Shown here piece after piece: positions 53,758-62,985 of a stretch of 64,000 nucleotides of DNA. The position numbers were made by a program, and so were the translations under genes. The notes under the pieces were generated by a model. That model saw only the letters and a list, made by a program, of their open reading frames with translations, had not been told where the DNA came from and did not search any database. Source of the DNA: Sphingomonas jeddahensis (lineage in GTDB: Bacteria; Pseudomonadota; Alphaproteobacteria; Sphingomonadales; Sphingomonadaceae); NCBI RefSeq assembly GCF_001981525.1, contig NZ_MPSB01000010.1, positions 56,282-120,281 on the forward strand, written 5' to 3'. Position 1 is the stretch's first letter. Each line of letters starts with the position of its first letter.

Positions 53758-54912
53758 ATGTCGCTCGACCAGATCGCGGGCCGTTTCGCTTACAACGAGG
53801 ATCACGAGGCATTCCGCCAGACCGTGCGCAGCTTCCTGGCCAAGGAAGGCGTGCCCAATTCCGACCAGTGGGAAAAGGACCGCCTGGTCCCCAAGAGCTT
53901 CTGGCAAAAGGCGGGCGAGGTCGGGATGCTTTGCCCCACCGTGCCGGAGGAATATGGCGGGCTCGGCCTAGACTTCGGCTATAACGCGATCGTCGATGAG
54001 GAAATGGCCTATTCGGGCGTCCCCGCCGGCTTCTCGCTCCAGTCGGACATCGTCGCCGGCTATATGGAGCATTACGGCTCCGAGGAGCAGAAAAAGGAAT
54101 GGCTGCCCAAGATGGTCTCGGGCGACGTGATCACCGCGATCGCGATGACCGAGCCGGGCACCGGCAGCGACCTCCAGTCGATCCGCACCACTGCGCGCAA
54201 GGACGGCAATCATTACGTCATCAACGGCTCCAAGACGTACATCACCAACGGCCAGAACACCGATCTGACGCTCGTGGTCTGCAAGACCGATCCGGATGCG
54301 CAGCCCGCCTATAAGGGCATGTCGATCATCCTGGTCGAAAGCGACCGCGAGGGCTTCAGCAAGGGTCGCAAGCTCGACAAGATCGGTCAGGACGCGGCGG
54401 ACACGTCCGAGCTGTTCTTCGAGGACGTGCGCGTGCCGATCACCAACTGCCTCGGCGAAGAGGGCATGGGCTTCATCTACCTGATGAGCCAGCTGCCGCA
54501 GGAGCGTTTGTCGATCGCGGTCTCGACCCATGCCTCCTCGCAAAAGGCGTTCGACGATACGGTTGCGTTCGTAAAGGATCGCAAGGCGTTCAAGGGCGTG
54601 GTGTTCGATTTTCAGAACACCAAGTTCGTGCTCGCCGATCTCAAGGCGAAGCTGCAGGTCGGCTGGGCGCATCTCGACTGGGCGATCGCGCGTCACCTCA
54701 AGGGCGAGCTGACCAACGAGGAAGGCGCCGCGGCCAAGCTGTGGCACACCGACCTGCAATGGGAGGTGATGGACAAGTGCCTCCAGCTGCATGGCGGCGC
54801 CGGCTATATGAACGAATATCCGATCGCCAAGATGTGGCGCGGCGCGCGCGTCAGCCGGATCTACGGCGGCACCAACGAGATCATGAAGGAAGTGATTTCG
54901 CGCAAGCTGTAG
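53758..54912 (+). CDS. Acyl-CoA dehydrogenase
   Basis: A 384-residue FAD flavoenzyme of fatty- or branched-acyl-CoA oxidation. AMTEPGTGSDLQSIRTTARKDGNHYVINGSKTYITNGQNTDL and GFIYLMSQLPQERL, LQLHGGAGYMNEYPIAKMWRGARVSRIYGGTNEIMKEVISRKL are the FAD and substrate motifs; the catalytic base is the Glu of GGTNEIM. Chain length preference is not evident. The gene is preceded by GGAGAGG and ends at a perfect hairpin. Confidence 0.94.
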   Translation: MSLDQIAGRFAYNEDHEAFRQTVRSFLAKEGVPNSDQWEKDRLVPKSFWQKAGEVGMLCPTVPEEYGGLGLDFGYNAIVDEEMAYSGVPAGFSLQSDIVAGYMEHYGSEEQKKEWLPKMVSGDVITAIAMTEPGTGSDLQSIRTTARKDGNHYVINGSKTYITNGQNTDLTLVVCKTDPDAQPAYKGMSIILVESDREGFSKGRKLDKIGQDAADTSELFFEDVRVPITNCLGEEGMGFIYLMSQLPQERLSIAVSTHASSQKAFDDTVAFVKDRKAFKGVVFDFQNTKFVLADLKAKLQVGWAHLDWAIARHLKGELTNEEGAAAKLWHTDLQWEVMDKCLQLHGGAGYMNEYPIAKMWRGARVSRIYGGTNEIMKEVISRKL

Positions 54913-54927
54913 GCGCGGCTCCGCGCC
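54912..54927 (+). terminator. Hairpin at the acyl-CoA dehydrogenase stop
   Basis: GGCGCGG-CT-CCGCGCC begins at the last base of the TAG stop. The stem is perfect but has no T-run. The rest of the 238-base spacer to the chemoreceptor is GC-rich to about 54990, then AT-richer (ACACAAATACCTAACG at 55075-55090). That part is probably the receptor's promoter region. Confidence 0.45.
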
Positions 54928-55150
54928 GGTCGCGCAGCGAACAGCTCGCGCGGCCGGCGGGCGGGCGCCAATCGCGCCCGATCCGGCCGACGGCTTCGCC
55001 GTTGGCGTGCTCCGCTTCTGGTCCCCCCTCATCAGGGAGGACGATCTGCCGGCACACCCCCTGTCACCGAACCGACACAAATACCTAACGCTACCTTTAC
55101 CACCGCGCGCCTACTCGCCGTCCGGACAGTGCAAACGGAGACGCGCACGA

Positions 55151-56470
55151 ATGAGCCGAGGTGGAGTGGTCTGGGCGCCGAGCGAAACGGTGCCGGATGC
55201 GATCGACAAAACATGGATCGGCAATCGCTCGTCAGTGGAGGTCGGCGCGCGCATGCTGGAGGCGGTCACGCTGTTCCGTGCGGCGCCGCGCCTTCGGATG
55301 ATTGCGGTGGTGGACCCCCTTCAACGGCCAGTGGGCGCGATTTTCGAGCGAGACGTGCGCCAATTACTGTTCAGCCCGTTCGGCTACGCCTTGCTGTCGA
55401 ACCGCAGTCTGGCGATCGGCCTTGGCGATCACGTTCTCCCGTGCCCCGTTGTGCCGCTCCATGCCGGCGCCGCCGCGATGCTTGCCGCCTGGCAGGAGCA
55501 GCCGGGCGCTGAGGGCCTGATCATCACCGACCAGGGCCGCTATCTCGGCACGATCGACCAAACGACCCTGCTGCGCGTCGCGGCCGATCGCGATGCCGCC
55601 AACAGCCGGCGCGCCGGCGAGCGCGGCGCCGCGATCCAGCAGGCGAGCCGGACTTTCGAGGCGGACGCCCGCGCGCTCGCTGCCGATCTCGCACAAGCCT
55701 CGCGCGCCGTTGCCGATACCGCGTTGCGCATGGCCGAGCGTGCCCAACAGATCGGCGACGGCACCGCCGCGGTTGCCGCCGCCACCGGCCAAGCCTCGGC
55801 CAACCTCGCCGAAGTCGCCGAGCGCACCAAGGCGTTCGCCGGGGCACTGGCGCAGGTGGAACGCAGCACGCGCGACGCCCGCAACGCTACCGAAGCTGCA
55901 ACCGATCGGGCGCGTTGCGGCGCGCGGCAGATCGACGGGCTGGTAGAGGCGGCGGATTCTATTGGCGCCGTCACCGCGCTGATCGACGAGATTGCACGGC
56001 GCACCACCATGCTCGCGCTCAACGCCACGATCGAAGCGGCGCGCGGCGGCGAGTCCGCTCGCGGCTTTGCGGTCGTCGCCAATGAAGTAAAGGCGCTTGC
56101 CGCGCAGACCCGAACCGCCGCCGGCGACATCACCCGCGAAATCGACCGGGTCCGTGCCGCGACCGGTGGCGTGCGCGCGGCGCAAAGCGATCTCGGCGGC
56201 GCAATCGACACGCTGGACAGCCTCTCCGCCGCAGTGGCCGAAGCAGTTGGTGAGCAGACCCAAGCCGGTCAGCAAATCAGCAGTCATGTCGTCGAGGCGA
56301 GCGCCGCCACCGATCACATCAGCAGAACGATCGACGACATCCTCCACGGTGCCCGCGCCGCCGGGCAGGATGCGGCAGCGATGAGCGACCTTGCCGTATC
56401 GCTCTCCACCCGTGCAGACGAGATGGAACGCCACATGCTGGCCTTTCTGGATACCCTTGCGGCAGCGTAA
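55151..56470 (+). CDS. Soluble methyl-accepting chemotaxis-type protein with CBS-like N-terminus
   Basis: A 439-residue cytoplasmic sensor. Residues about 15-150 look like a CBS pair (RMIAVVDPLQRPVGAIFERDVRQLLFSPFG and LIITDQGRYLGTIDQTTLLRVAADRD), which may sense nucleotides. The rest is coiled-coil MCP signalling domain, with hairpin tip [42 protein letters not shown]. No membrane segment is seen. It is convergent with a membrane receptor gene. No che genes are nearby. Confidence 0.88.
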   Translation: MSRGGVVWAPSETVPDAIDKTWIGNRSSVEVGARMLEAVTLFRAAPRLRMIAVVDPLQRPVGAIFERDVRQLLFSPFGYALLSNRSLAIGLGDHVLPCPVVPLHAGAAAMLAAWQEQPGAEGLIITDQGRYLGTIDQTTLLRVAADRDAANSRRAGERGAAIQQASRTFEADARALAADLAQASRAVADTALRMAERAQQIGDGTAAVAAATGQASANLAEVAERTKAFAGALAQVERSTRDARNATEAATDRARCGARQIDGLVEAADSIGAVTALIDEIARRTTMLALNATIEAARGGESARGFAVVANEVKALAAQTRTAAGDITREIDRVRAATGGVRAAQSDLGGAIDTLDSLSAAVAEAVGEQTQAGQQISSHVVEASAATDHISRTIDDILHGARAAGQDAAAMSDLAVSLSTRADEMERHMLAFLDTLAAA

Positions 56471-56474
56471 ACTT

Positions 56475-56517
56475 CTCCCCTCCCGCGTGCGGGAGGAGCT
56501 GGGGGAGGGCGTGTCCC
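56475..56517. repeat. Half repeat, family E (copy 4)
   Basis: CTCCCCTCCCGCGTGCGGGAGGAGCTGGGGGAGGGCGTGTCC shows the single hairpin and the GGGGGAGGG-TGTC tag without the second hairpin. Confidence 0.7.
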
Positions 56518-56559
56518 AAAGCGAACCGGCCAGCTAAAGCGAGCACACCACCGCACCCC

Positions 56560-56625
56560 GCTCGTGCTGAGCCTGTCGAAGCACGTGCGCCCATGACACG
56601 CCCTTCGACAAGCTCAGGGCGAACG
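56560..56625. repeat. Paired palindromic repeat, family C (copy 4)
   Basis: GCTCGTGCTGAGCCTGTCGA at the left and CCCTTCGACAAGCTCAGGGC, then GAAC, at the right. A family D remnant (GCTCGTCCCGAACAACGTCG) follows at 56669. The 236-base gap between the convergent receptor genes holds only these repeats. Confidence 0.82.
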
Positions 56626-56706
56626 GCGGCGACTGTTCCTACGGCGGAAAAGATCCCTCGCACACCCGCTCGTCCCGAACAACGTCGAGGCGCAGCGCCT
56701 CCGACC

Positions 56707-58245
56707 TCAGGCGGCCTCGCGTTCACCCGTCCGCAATTGCTCCACGAACCCGTCGGTGCTGCGCCGCAGGCGCCTTGCGTGATCGGACAGTGAGCCGGCC
56801 GCCTCGCGTACATGCCGCGACAGCGTATCCGCTTCGTTTGCCACCGCCGCGACCCGCGCGATCCGCTGCTCGATCATATCCACTCCCCGCGCTGCTTCAT
56901 GCGCGGTACGCTCGATCTCCGCCGCGACACCGCGCTGGCCAGCAACCGCGCCCTTGATGTCGCCCGCGGCGGTTGCGACGCGAAGCACCGCATCGGCTGC
57001 CCCGACGATATTCGTTTCCGTGGCGGCAACGCCTTGGCGCACACTGTCGATCAGGGTGACGATCTTGTCGCTGGCGCGCGCCGTGCCGCCGGCGAGTTGC
57101 TTTACCTCGCCGGCCACCACCGCAAAGCCGCGCCCGGCGTCGCCCGCCCGGGCCGCCTCAATGGTGGCGTTCAACGCCAGCAGGTTGGTGCGGGTGGCGA
57201 TCTCGTGGATCTCGCCTACCAGCCCGCCAATGTCTCCGGCGCGCGCGGCCAGATCGAGCACCGCATTTTTGCCCTCCTCCGCATTGCGACGGACAGCGCC
57301 GGTCAGTGTCGCCTGCGCATCGGCGCTTTCGGCGATCTCACCGATTGAATCGGTCAGCCGATGCACGGCATCGGCAACGTCCTGTGTCGCCCCGGCCGCT
57401 TGCGCCGCACCGGCAGCGACTTCGTTCGCCTGGCGCCCGGCATCCGCCGCAATCTGTGTCAGCGTCGCCGCCGACCCCTCCAGCGTCGCGGCCGCGCCCT
57501 CGATCGCAATCGCCACCCCCGCCACCGATTGCTCGAAATCGTCGGCCAGTGCGATCAGTGCGCTTCGGCGCTCCTCGGCAAGCCGCGCCTCCGCCGTCTT
57601 GCGCCGGGCTCGTTCGTGCGCAGAGCGTTCCTCGGCCGCCGTTGTCGCCGCCAGCGCCGCGACGGCCTTGCTGCGCTCGGTCTCCGCCTCGGCGACCAGC
57701 CGCTCGCCCTCGGCCCGGGCCTTGTCCTGCGCCACGATCAGGTGGCGCATCCGCGTGGTAAGATAGGTCAGCGCCGCAAACTGAAGCACAATCGCCAGCG
57801 CGTGGAACAGCACGCGCGTGATCGTTCCGTCATTCTCAAATACCCAGGTCGGCAGCAGATAGGACAGCACCAGATGGTGCAGCGCGATCAGCACGGAAGC
57901 GAGCGCCAGCGGACGCCAGTCGCACAGGACGGCCAACATCGACAGCGCAACGAAGAAGTACATATGCGCGTCCATCTGCCAGGTCATGCCAGACAGCAGA
58001 TAAACATAGGTCGCTGGCAGCAGTGCCGCGAGCACGGCAAAGTTCATCCGTGCGGCCGCGTCGTGCCGCCGGCGCAGCGCCATCCAGGTAGGGATGACGT
58101 TGCCGAGTGCTGCGGTTGCCAGCGCCAGGCCGGTGTTGGGTGATCCCATCGCCGTGCCCCAGATCAACAGCACGGGCAGACAAAGCCAGCCGACCAGCGC
58201 CAGGGTGCGGATCGCGCGGATACGCAACAGATCAAGCGAGGACAT
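56707..58245 (-). CDS. Membrane methyl-accepting chemotaxis protein
   Basis: A 512-residue receptor. The first 190 residues hold about six hydrophobic segments ([113 protein letters not shown]) in place of a periplasmic domain. A charged helix (residues about 200-260) leads to the MCP domain with tip [39 protein letters not shown]. It would sense a membrane or intracellular state. [15 protein letters not shown] at 58245 overlaps the small gene upstream by 14 bases. Confidence 0.88.
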   Translation of the reverse strand: MSSLDLLRIRAIRTLALVGWLCLPVLLIWGTAMGSPNTGLALATAALGNVIPTWMALRRRHDAAARMNFAVLAALLPATYVYLLSGMTWQMDAHMYFFVALSMLAVLCDWRPLALASVLIALHHLVLSYLLPTWVFENDGTITRVLFHALAIVLQFAALTYLTTRMRHLIVAQDKARAEGERLVAEAETERSKAVAALAATTAAEERSAHERARRKTAEARLAEERRSALIALADDFEQSVAGVAIAIEGAAATLEGSAATLTQIAADAGRQANEVAAGAAQAAGATQDVADAVHRLTDSIGEIAESADAQATLTGAVRRNAEEGKNAVLDLAARAGDIGGLVGEIHEIATRTNLLALNATIEAARAGDAGRGFAVVAGEVKQLAGGTARASDKIVTLIDSVRQGVAATETNIVGAADAVLRVATAAGDIKGAVAGQRGVAAEIERTAHEAARGVDMIEQRIARVAAVANEADTLSRHVREAAGSLSDHARRLRRSTDGFVEQLRTGEREAA

Positions 58246-58546
58246 CAGAAGCCTCTCCGCACAGCGGGACGGGCGCCGCGACCGCCAGCACGCCCGCACG
58301 CAGCAACGGCCAGAACAAGGTCTGTCGATCACCAAGCACCACCAGGCTGCCCGCCGGGCCCTGCTCCAGCAGCAACGCATGGCTGTCGCGCGCCAGCCGC
58401 GCGGCGGGTGCATCGCTCATCAGCGGGACAAGCAGCATCGCGCCATGCGCTGGCGGCGCTAGCGCGAGCATCGCAAGCGCGGCTATCCCGACGGCGATTT
58501 GGGCGAGAATGATGCACATGTTCGCGGGCGAGAAACGGACAATCAT
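58232..58546 (-). CDS. Small exported or membrane protein, unknown
   Basis: A 104-residue protein starting [41 protein letters not shown], with a signal-like hydrophobic N-terminus cut near APPAHGA. The rest ([53 protein letters not shown]) has no recognised family. It overlaps the receptor start by 14 bases, which suggests it is the receptor's partner. A seven-codon-longer start (58567) is possible. Confidence 0.6.
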   Translation of the reverse strand: MIVRFSPANMCIILAQIAVGIAALAMLALAPPAHGAMLLVPLMSDAPAARLARDSHALLLEQGPAGSLVVLGDRQTLFWPLLRAGVLAVAAPVPLCGEASDVLA

Positions 58547-58814
58547 CGCCGCCCTTTGACACGCCAAGGGTTAGGACGGGGTAAAGGTTAACGGGCCGCT
58601 GTTCTGGCGTTACGTAATCCGCGCAAACTTGACTTTTGCCGCCATCGCGCACATCTGGCGCCGTATCGAGACGTATGCAGCGTGATCGGGCTTCGTGCCC
58701 AGGCTCCGTCTCGGTCGATCGAACCGGCTTCCCAAGTCACGCGGGGTGTCAATTTTCCCCGCCATCCGTGTGCCCGACCGGCCCGCGGTGCCGCGATCAT
58801 ATGTAGGTAATACC

Positions 58815-60212
58815 ATGTCCTTTTCCGACCTCGGCCTCGCCGAGCCGCTCGTCCGCGCGCTCGAAGCTAAGGGCTATTCTACGCCCACGCCGATCCAGCG
58901 CGACTCGATCCCGACCGTGCTCACCGGCCGCGATCTGCTCGGCATCGCGCAGACCGGCACCGGCAAGACCGCGGCCTTCGTGCTGCCGTCGATCCAGCGC
59001 CTGCTCGGCAGCGAGAAGCGCGTGCTGCCGACGCATGCCCGCATGCTGGTCCTCGCCCCGACTCGCGAACTCGCCAACCAGATCGCCGACAATGCGCGGC
59101 TGTACGCCAAGAACTCGCGGCTGACCGTCGCCACCGTCTTCGGCGGCACCAGCATCAACAAGAACCGGCAGGATCTGTCGCGCGGCGTCGACATCCTCGT
59201 CGCGACGCCCGGCCGCCTGCTCGATCTGGTCGAGCAGGGTTTCTGCAACCTGACGATGCTCGAGATCCTTGTGCTCGACGAAGCCGACCAGATGATGGAC
59301 CTCGGCTTCATCCATGCGCTCAAGAAGATCGTCCGCATGGTCCCGCGCCGTCGCCAGACCCTGTTCTTCTCGGCCACCATGCCCTCATCGATCCGCGAGC
59401 TCGCCGGCCAGTTCCTCACCGATCCGCAGACCGTCTCGGTGGTCCCCGCCGCGACCACGGCGGAGCGGGTCGAGCAGCAGGTCGTGCTGGTCAATCAGGC
59501 CGAAAAGCAGGCGCTGCTGACGATGCTGGTGCTGGACGAGACGATCGACCGCGCCTTGGTCTTCACCCGCACCAAGCATGGCGCCGACCGTGTCGTGAAG
59601 CTGCTCGCCGGCAACGGCATCGCCTCCAACGCGATCCACGGCAACAAGAGCCAGCCGCAGCGCGAGCGCGCGCTCGCCGCGTTCAAGAGCGGCGAAGTGC
59701 CGATCCTCGTCGCGACTGACATCGCGGCACGGGGCATCGACATTTCGGGGGTGAGCCATGTGTTCAACTTCGAACTGCCCAACGTGCCGGAACAGTACGT
59801 CCACCGCATCGGCCGCACGGCGCGTGCTGGCGCGAGCGGCATCGCCATTTCCTTCTGCGCCGACGATGAGCGGCCGTACCTGAAGGACATCGAGAAGACG
59901 ACGCGCCAGAAGATCCCGCAGCGCGCGCTGCCCGAGGACTTCATGAAGCGCGGCGAGGCGCTCAAGGCCGCGCGCGTCAAGGTGATGGGTGCCGATCCTG
60001 CTCCGCGCGAGGATCGCCCGCGGCAGCAGCGCGGCCCCGCGCGTCCCAAGGCAAACCATGCGCCGACCGCGACGCGCGATTACGCCAACGCCAGCCGTCG
60101 TGGCGGCGGTGCCGGCGGCGGTGGTCGTCCGGGCGGCGGCGGCGGCGGACGTGGCCGTGGTGGACGCGGTCGCGGCGGCGGCGGTGGCTCGCGGGCAACC
60201 GCGCAGGCCTAA
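58815..60212 (+). CDS. DEAD-box RNA helicase (RhlE/CsdA type) with RGG-rich tail
   Basis: A 465-residue helicase. The Q motif (GYSTPTPIQRDSIP), motif I AQTGTGKT, PTRELANQI, VATPGRLLDL, DEAD in VLDEADQMMDLGF, SATMPSSI, TDIAARGID and HRIGRTARAG are all intact. The last 85 residues form a Gly/Arg-rich disordered tail that probably binds RNA. MSFSDLGLAEPLVRALEAKG at 58815 is the family start. The 247-base leader to the divergent small gene is long enough for cold- or self-regulation, though no motif stands out. Confidence 0.95.
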   Translation: MSFSDLGLAEPLVRALEAKGYSTPTPIQRDSIPTVLTGRDLLGIAQTGTGKTAAFVLPSIQRLLGSEKRVLPTHARMLVLAPTRELANQIADNARLYAKNSRLTVATVFGGTSINKNRQDLSRGVDILVATPGRLLDLVEQGFCNLTMLEILVLDEADQMMDLGFIHALKKIVRMVPRRRQTLFFSATMPSSIRELAGQFLTDPQTVSVVPAATTAERVEQQVVLVNQAEKQALLTMLVLDETIDRALVFTRTKHGADRVVKLLAGNGIASNAIHGNKSQPQRERALAAFKSGEVPILVATDIAARGIDISGVSHVFNFELPNVPEQYVHRIGRTARAGASGIAISFCADDERPYLKDIEKTTRQKIPQRALPEDFMKRGEALKAARVKVMGADPAPREDRPRQQRGPARPKANHAPTATRDYANASRRGGGAGGGGRPGGGGGGRGRGGRGRGGGGGSRATAQA

Positions 60213-60230
60213 GACACGCGTCCCATCACC

Positions 60231-60310
60231 CGTCCGCCCTGAGCTTGTCGAAGGGCGTGTCACGAGCGAAAACGCCTGAGGCACGTACTTCGACAAGCTT
60301 AGTACGAACG
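60231..60310. repeat. Paired palindromic repeat, family C (copy 5)
   Basis: CGTCCGCCCTGAGCTTGTCG at the left and GTACTTCGACAAGCTTAGTA, then CGAACGG, at the right; it lies 18 bases after the helicase stop. Confidence 0.82.
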
Positions 60311-60402
60311 GAGTGGAGGCCCCTCCCCTTCGTCTCGCACGGCATCCTGCAACCGGACGCGCCCCTGGTCAGTTGCTCTCCTCGACAAGAGGAGAAACAA
60401 CC

Positions 60403-60663
60403 ATGGACATCGCGACCGGCCCCCTGGTGGAACGCATCGCCCGCGTGCTCGCCGGCGAGCGGCTCAGCGCCAACGGCCATGGCGATCAGGAATCCGCGGG
60501 CGGGGCGGTGGACGCCGCCTGGCCCGATTACCGCGACGCCGCCATCGCCGTCCTCCACACTCTCCGCGCCCCCAGCGCCGCCATGGCCGCCGCCGGCGAC
60601 CCGGCGGTTTGGGAACGCATGGTCCTCGCCGCGCTCAAGGAAGCGCAACCAGCGGAGGTTTGA
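60403..60663 (+). CDS. Small protein of unknown function
   Basis: An 86-residue protein: MDIATGPLVERIARVLAGERLSANGHGDQESAGGAVDAAWPDYRDAAIAVLHTLRAPSAAMAAAGDPAVWERMVLAALKEAQPAEV. It is helical, with two W residues spaced in AAWPDYRDAAIAVLHTLR and DPAVWERMVLAAL, a pattern seen in small sphingomonad hypotheticals. No family name is certain. AGGAGAAACAACC before the ATG is a strong ribosome site. The longer frame upstream is read from spacer. Confidence 0.65.
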   Translation: MDIATGPLVERIARVLAGERLSANGHGDQESAGGAVDAAWPDYRDAAIAVLHTLRAPSAAMAAAGDPAVWERMVLAALKEAQPAEV

Positions 60664-60666
60664 CCT

Positions 60667-60715
60667 ACTCCCTCTCCCCTCGGGGGAGAGGGTCGGGGTG
60701 AGGGTCTGTACGCGG
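60667..60715. repeat. Half repeat, family E (copy 5)
   Basis: CCCTCTCCCCTCGGGGGAGA then GGGTCGGGGTGAGGGTCTGT. It shares the tag GTCGGGG-GAGGG-CTGT with the copies at 17075, 38330 and 50090, but the hairpin arms are shortened. Confidence 0.6.
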
Positions 60716-60754
60716 GCGCAGGTCTCGGTAAGACACCACCCTCCCCCCCACTCA

Positions 60755-60848
60755 CGTCATCCCCGCGCAGGCGGGGATCCATAAACGCAGCGCCGGGGTA
60801 GAGCCGCAACGTCAGCGCGTATGGATTCCCGCCTACGCGGGAATGACG
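60755..60848. repeat. Paired palindromic repeat, family F (copy 3)
   Basis: CGTCATCCCCGCGCAGGCGG, then GGATCCATA at the left, and GTATGGATTCCCGCCTACGC, then GGGAATGACGG at the right; 18 bases before the convergent nitroreductase stop. Confidence 0.85.
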
Positions 60849-60866
60849 GCGTAGCTAGGCGATCGC

Positions 60867-61532
60867 CTAAGCCAAAACCGTCAACCACTCCTCCTCCGGC
60901 GCCCGCGGGCTGCGCGTCCGGTTCGCCGCTTCCTCGACATCCTCATACCCGATCGCCACGCCGCAAAAGAGCATCCGCTCCGCCGGCGTACCCAAAAACG
61001 CCTCCACCGTGTTCGGGTACACCGCCCAGCATTCCTGCGGGCACGTCGCCAGCCCAGCCTCGACCGCCAGCAGCATCAGATTCTGCAGGTACATGCCAAG
61101 GTCGGCCCATTGCGGCGGCCCCATCCGCCGGTCCACCGTCACGAAATAGGCCGCCGGCGCGCCGAAGAACTGGAAGTTGCGCGAAAACCATTCCGCCCGC
61201 GCGCGCTTGTCCTCGCGCGGGATGCCGAGATGGCCGTACATGATCTCACCGATCTGGAAGGTGCGCGCCTTGGTCGCATCGGTCATTTCGCGCGGATAGA
61301 TGTCATAGCCCGGCGTTTCCTTCTCGCGCCGCTCGATCTTGCCGCGCATGATCGCCTTCAGCTCGTCCATCTTGGCGCCGGTGACGATGTCGATATGCCA
61401 CGGCTGGATATTGCCGCCCGTCGCCGCACGAGCGGATTTCAGCGCCAGCTCCTTCAACACCTCCAGCGGCACCTCCTTGTCGAGATACCCGCGCACCGAG
61501 CGCCGCTCCTTCACCGCTGCGGAAACATGCAT
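60867..61532 (-). CDS. Nitroreductase family protein
   Basis: A 221-residue FMN oxidoreductase. MHVSAAVKERRSVRGYLDKEVPLEVLKELALKSARAATGGNIQPWHIDIVTG is the N-terminal FMN-binding pattern (RRSVRGY ... SNxQPW type). RMGPPQWADLGMYLQNLMLLAVEAGLATCPQECWAVYP and the C-terminal GVAIGYEDVEEAANRTRSPRAPEEEW are present. Substrate is unknown; such enzymes reduce quinones, nitroaromatics or enones with NAD(P)H. The ATG at 61532 follows GGAGAGGCGA. It is divergent from the thiolase with 81 bases between. Confidence 0.9.
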   Translation of the reverse strand: MHVSAAVKERRSVRGYLDKEVPLEVLKELALKSARAATGGNIQPWHIDIVTGAKMDELKAIMRGKIERREKETPGYDIYPREMTDATKARTFQIGEIMYGHLGIPREDKRARAEWFSRNFQFFGAPAAYFVTVDRRMGPPQWADLGMYLQNLMLLAVEAGLATCPQECWAVYPNTVEAFLGTPAERMLFCGVAIGYEDVEEAANRTRSPRAPEEEWLTVLA

Positions 61533-61586
61533 TCGCCTCTCCACCTCTTGCCGAGCGCGTCAAATCGCGCCACATGAGCGGCTGGG

Positions 61587-61600
61587 ATAACATCTGTTAT
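61587..61600. promoter_or_regulatory. Inverted repeat at the thiolase leader (candidate operator)
   Basis: ATAACA-TC-TGTTAT is a perfect dyad 14 bases before the thiolase ATG, abutting the GGAGAG ribosome site. Its right half contains TGTTAT, which could also be read as a -10 element. It lies in the shared divergent spacer with the nitroreductase gene. Regulator unknown. Confidence 0.4.
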
Positions 61601-61613
61601 GGAGAGTCGGAAG

Positions 61614-62819
61614 ATGCCCGAGGCGTATATCGTCGAAGCGGTTCGGACGGCTGGTGGACGGCGCGGGGGCAAGCTCGCGGGGGTTCATCCGGTCGATCTG
61701 GCGGCACAAGTGCTGGATGCGGTGATCGAACGGTCGGGGATCCCCGGCGATGCGGTCGAGGACGTGATCATGGGCTGCGTCAGCCAGGGTGGCGAGCAGG
61801 CCGGCCAGGTCGGCCGCAACGCCGTGCTCGCGTCCAAGAAGCTCGCGCAATCGACCCCGGCGGTGACGATCGACCGCCAGTGCGGTTCGTCGCAGCAATC
61901 GATCCAGTTCGCGGCCCAGGCCGTGATGTCGGGCACGCAGGACGTGGTGATCGCGGCCGGCATCGAGAGCATGTCGCGCGTTCCGATGGGTTCCACGTAC
62001 AAATTGTTCTACGACGCCGGTCTCGGCAAGAACAAGTCGCCGGGCCTCGAGGAGAAGTTCCCGGGCATCAACTTCAACCAGTTCGCTGGTGCGGAGATGA
62101 TCGCCAAGAAATACGGCTATACCCGCGAGAAGCTGGACGATTATTCGCTCAACTCGCACCGCAAGGCGGTTGCGGCGACGCAGGGCGGCAAGTTCAAGGA
62201 CGAGATCGTTCCGATCGAGGTCGAGACGGCCGAGGGCAAGGAACTGCATACCAGCGACGAAGGCATCCGCTACGATGCGTCGGCCGAGGGTATGGCGGGC
62301 GTGAAGAAGTTGTCCGAAGACGGCGTGCTGACCGCCGCTTCGTCGAGCCAGATCTGCGATGGTGCCAGCGCGGTGCTGATCGTCAGCGAGGAAGCGCTGA
62401 AGAAGTACAACCTCAAGCCGCTGGCGAAGATCGTCAATCTGACGGTCACCGCGGGCGATCCGGTGGTGATGCTCGAAGAGCCGCTGTTCGCGACCGACAA
62501 GGCGCTCAAGAAGGCCGGTCTGTCGATCGACGACATCGACCTCTACGAAGTGAACGAAGCCTTTGCCTCGGTCCCGGTCGCCTGGCTCGAGCATGTGAAG
62601 GCCGATCCGAACAAGCTCAACGTCAACGGCGGCGCGATCGCGCTTGGGCACCCGCTTGGCGCCTCGGGTACCAAGCTGATGGCGACGCTGGTCCACGAAC
62701 TGAAGCGCCGTGGCGGCCGCTACGGCCTGCAGACGATGTGCGAGGGCGGCGGCGTCGCCAATGTCACCATCATCGAAAATTGCGACTGGCAGGGCGACGT
62801 CGCGCAAGCGGCGGAGTAA
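61614..62819 (+). CDS. Acetyl-CoA acyltransferase (thiolase)
   Basis: A 401-residue thiolase. The first catalytic residue is Cys90 in VTIDRQCGSSQQSIQFAAQAV; NEAFASVPVAWL, GGAIALGHPLGASGTKLMATL and TMCEGGGVANVTIIE carry the His and the second Cys. It could feed PHB synthesis (as PhaA) or finish beta-oxidation. The pattern NEAFASVPVAW and the insertion with EEKFPGINFNQFAGAEMIAKKYGYTREKLDDYS look more like degradative thiolases; this is tentative. ATG at 61614 with GGAGAG before it; an in-frame ATG five codons earlier has no ribosome site. Confidence 0.93.
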   Translation: MPEAYIVEAVRTAGGRRGGKLAGVHPVDLAAQVLDAVIERSGIPGDAVEDVIMGCVSQGGEQAGQVGRNAVLASKKLAQSTPAVTIDRQCGSSQQSIQFAAQAVMSGTQDVVIAAGIESMSRVPMGSTYKLFYDAGLGKNKSPGLEEKFPGINFNQFAGAEMIAKKYGYTREKLDDYSLNSHRKAVAATQGGKFKDEIVPIEVETAEGKELHTSDEGIRYDASAEGMAGVKKLSEDGVLTAASSSQICDGASAVLIVSEEALKKYNLKPLAKIVNLTVTAGDPVVMLEEPLFATDKALKKAGLSIDDIDLYEVNEAFASVPVAWLEHVKADPNKLNVNGGAIALGHPLGASGTKLMATLVHELKRRGGRYGLQTMCEGGGVANVTIIENCDWQGDVAQAAE

Positions 62820-62845
62820 GCGCCACTCGCCAGCCAAGCACGCTC

Positions 62846-62876
62846 CGTCACCCCGGCCTCCGTGCCGGGGTCCAGG
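62846..62876. repeat. Short palindrome, family A variant
   Basis: CGTCACCCCGGCCTCCGTGC, then CGGGGTCCAGG; a compact single stem (CCCCGGC / GCCGGGG) like the one at 36929. It lies between the thiolase and the short-chain dehydrogenase. Confidence 0.65.
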
Positions 62877-62985
62877 GTCGTGCTTGGCCTAGCGTCAGCA
62901 ATCGGAGCGCTGTCGCAGCGCCAAGTTCAACCGTGGATGCTGGAAGCAAAACCTCAGCATGACCATCCCGGGAGGGGATCCTACC

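Noticed and set aside
54913..55150. A gene in the spacer between the acyl-CoA dehydrogenase and the chemoreceptor
   Set aside because: No frame with a ribosome site or family pattern; the frame upstream of MSRGGVV is read from spacer.
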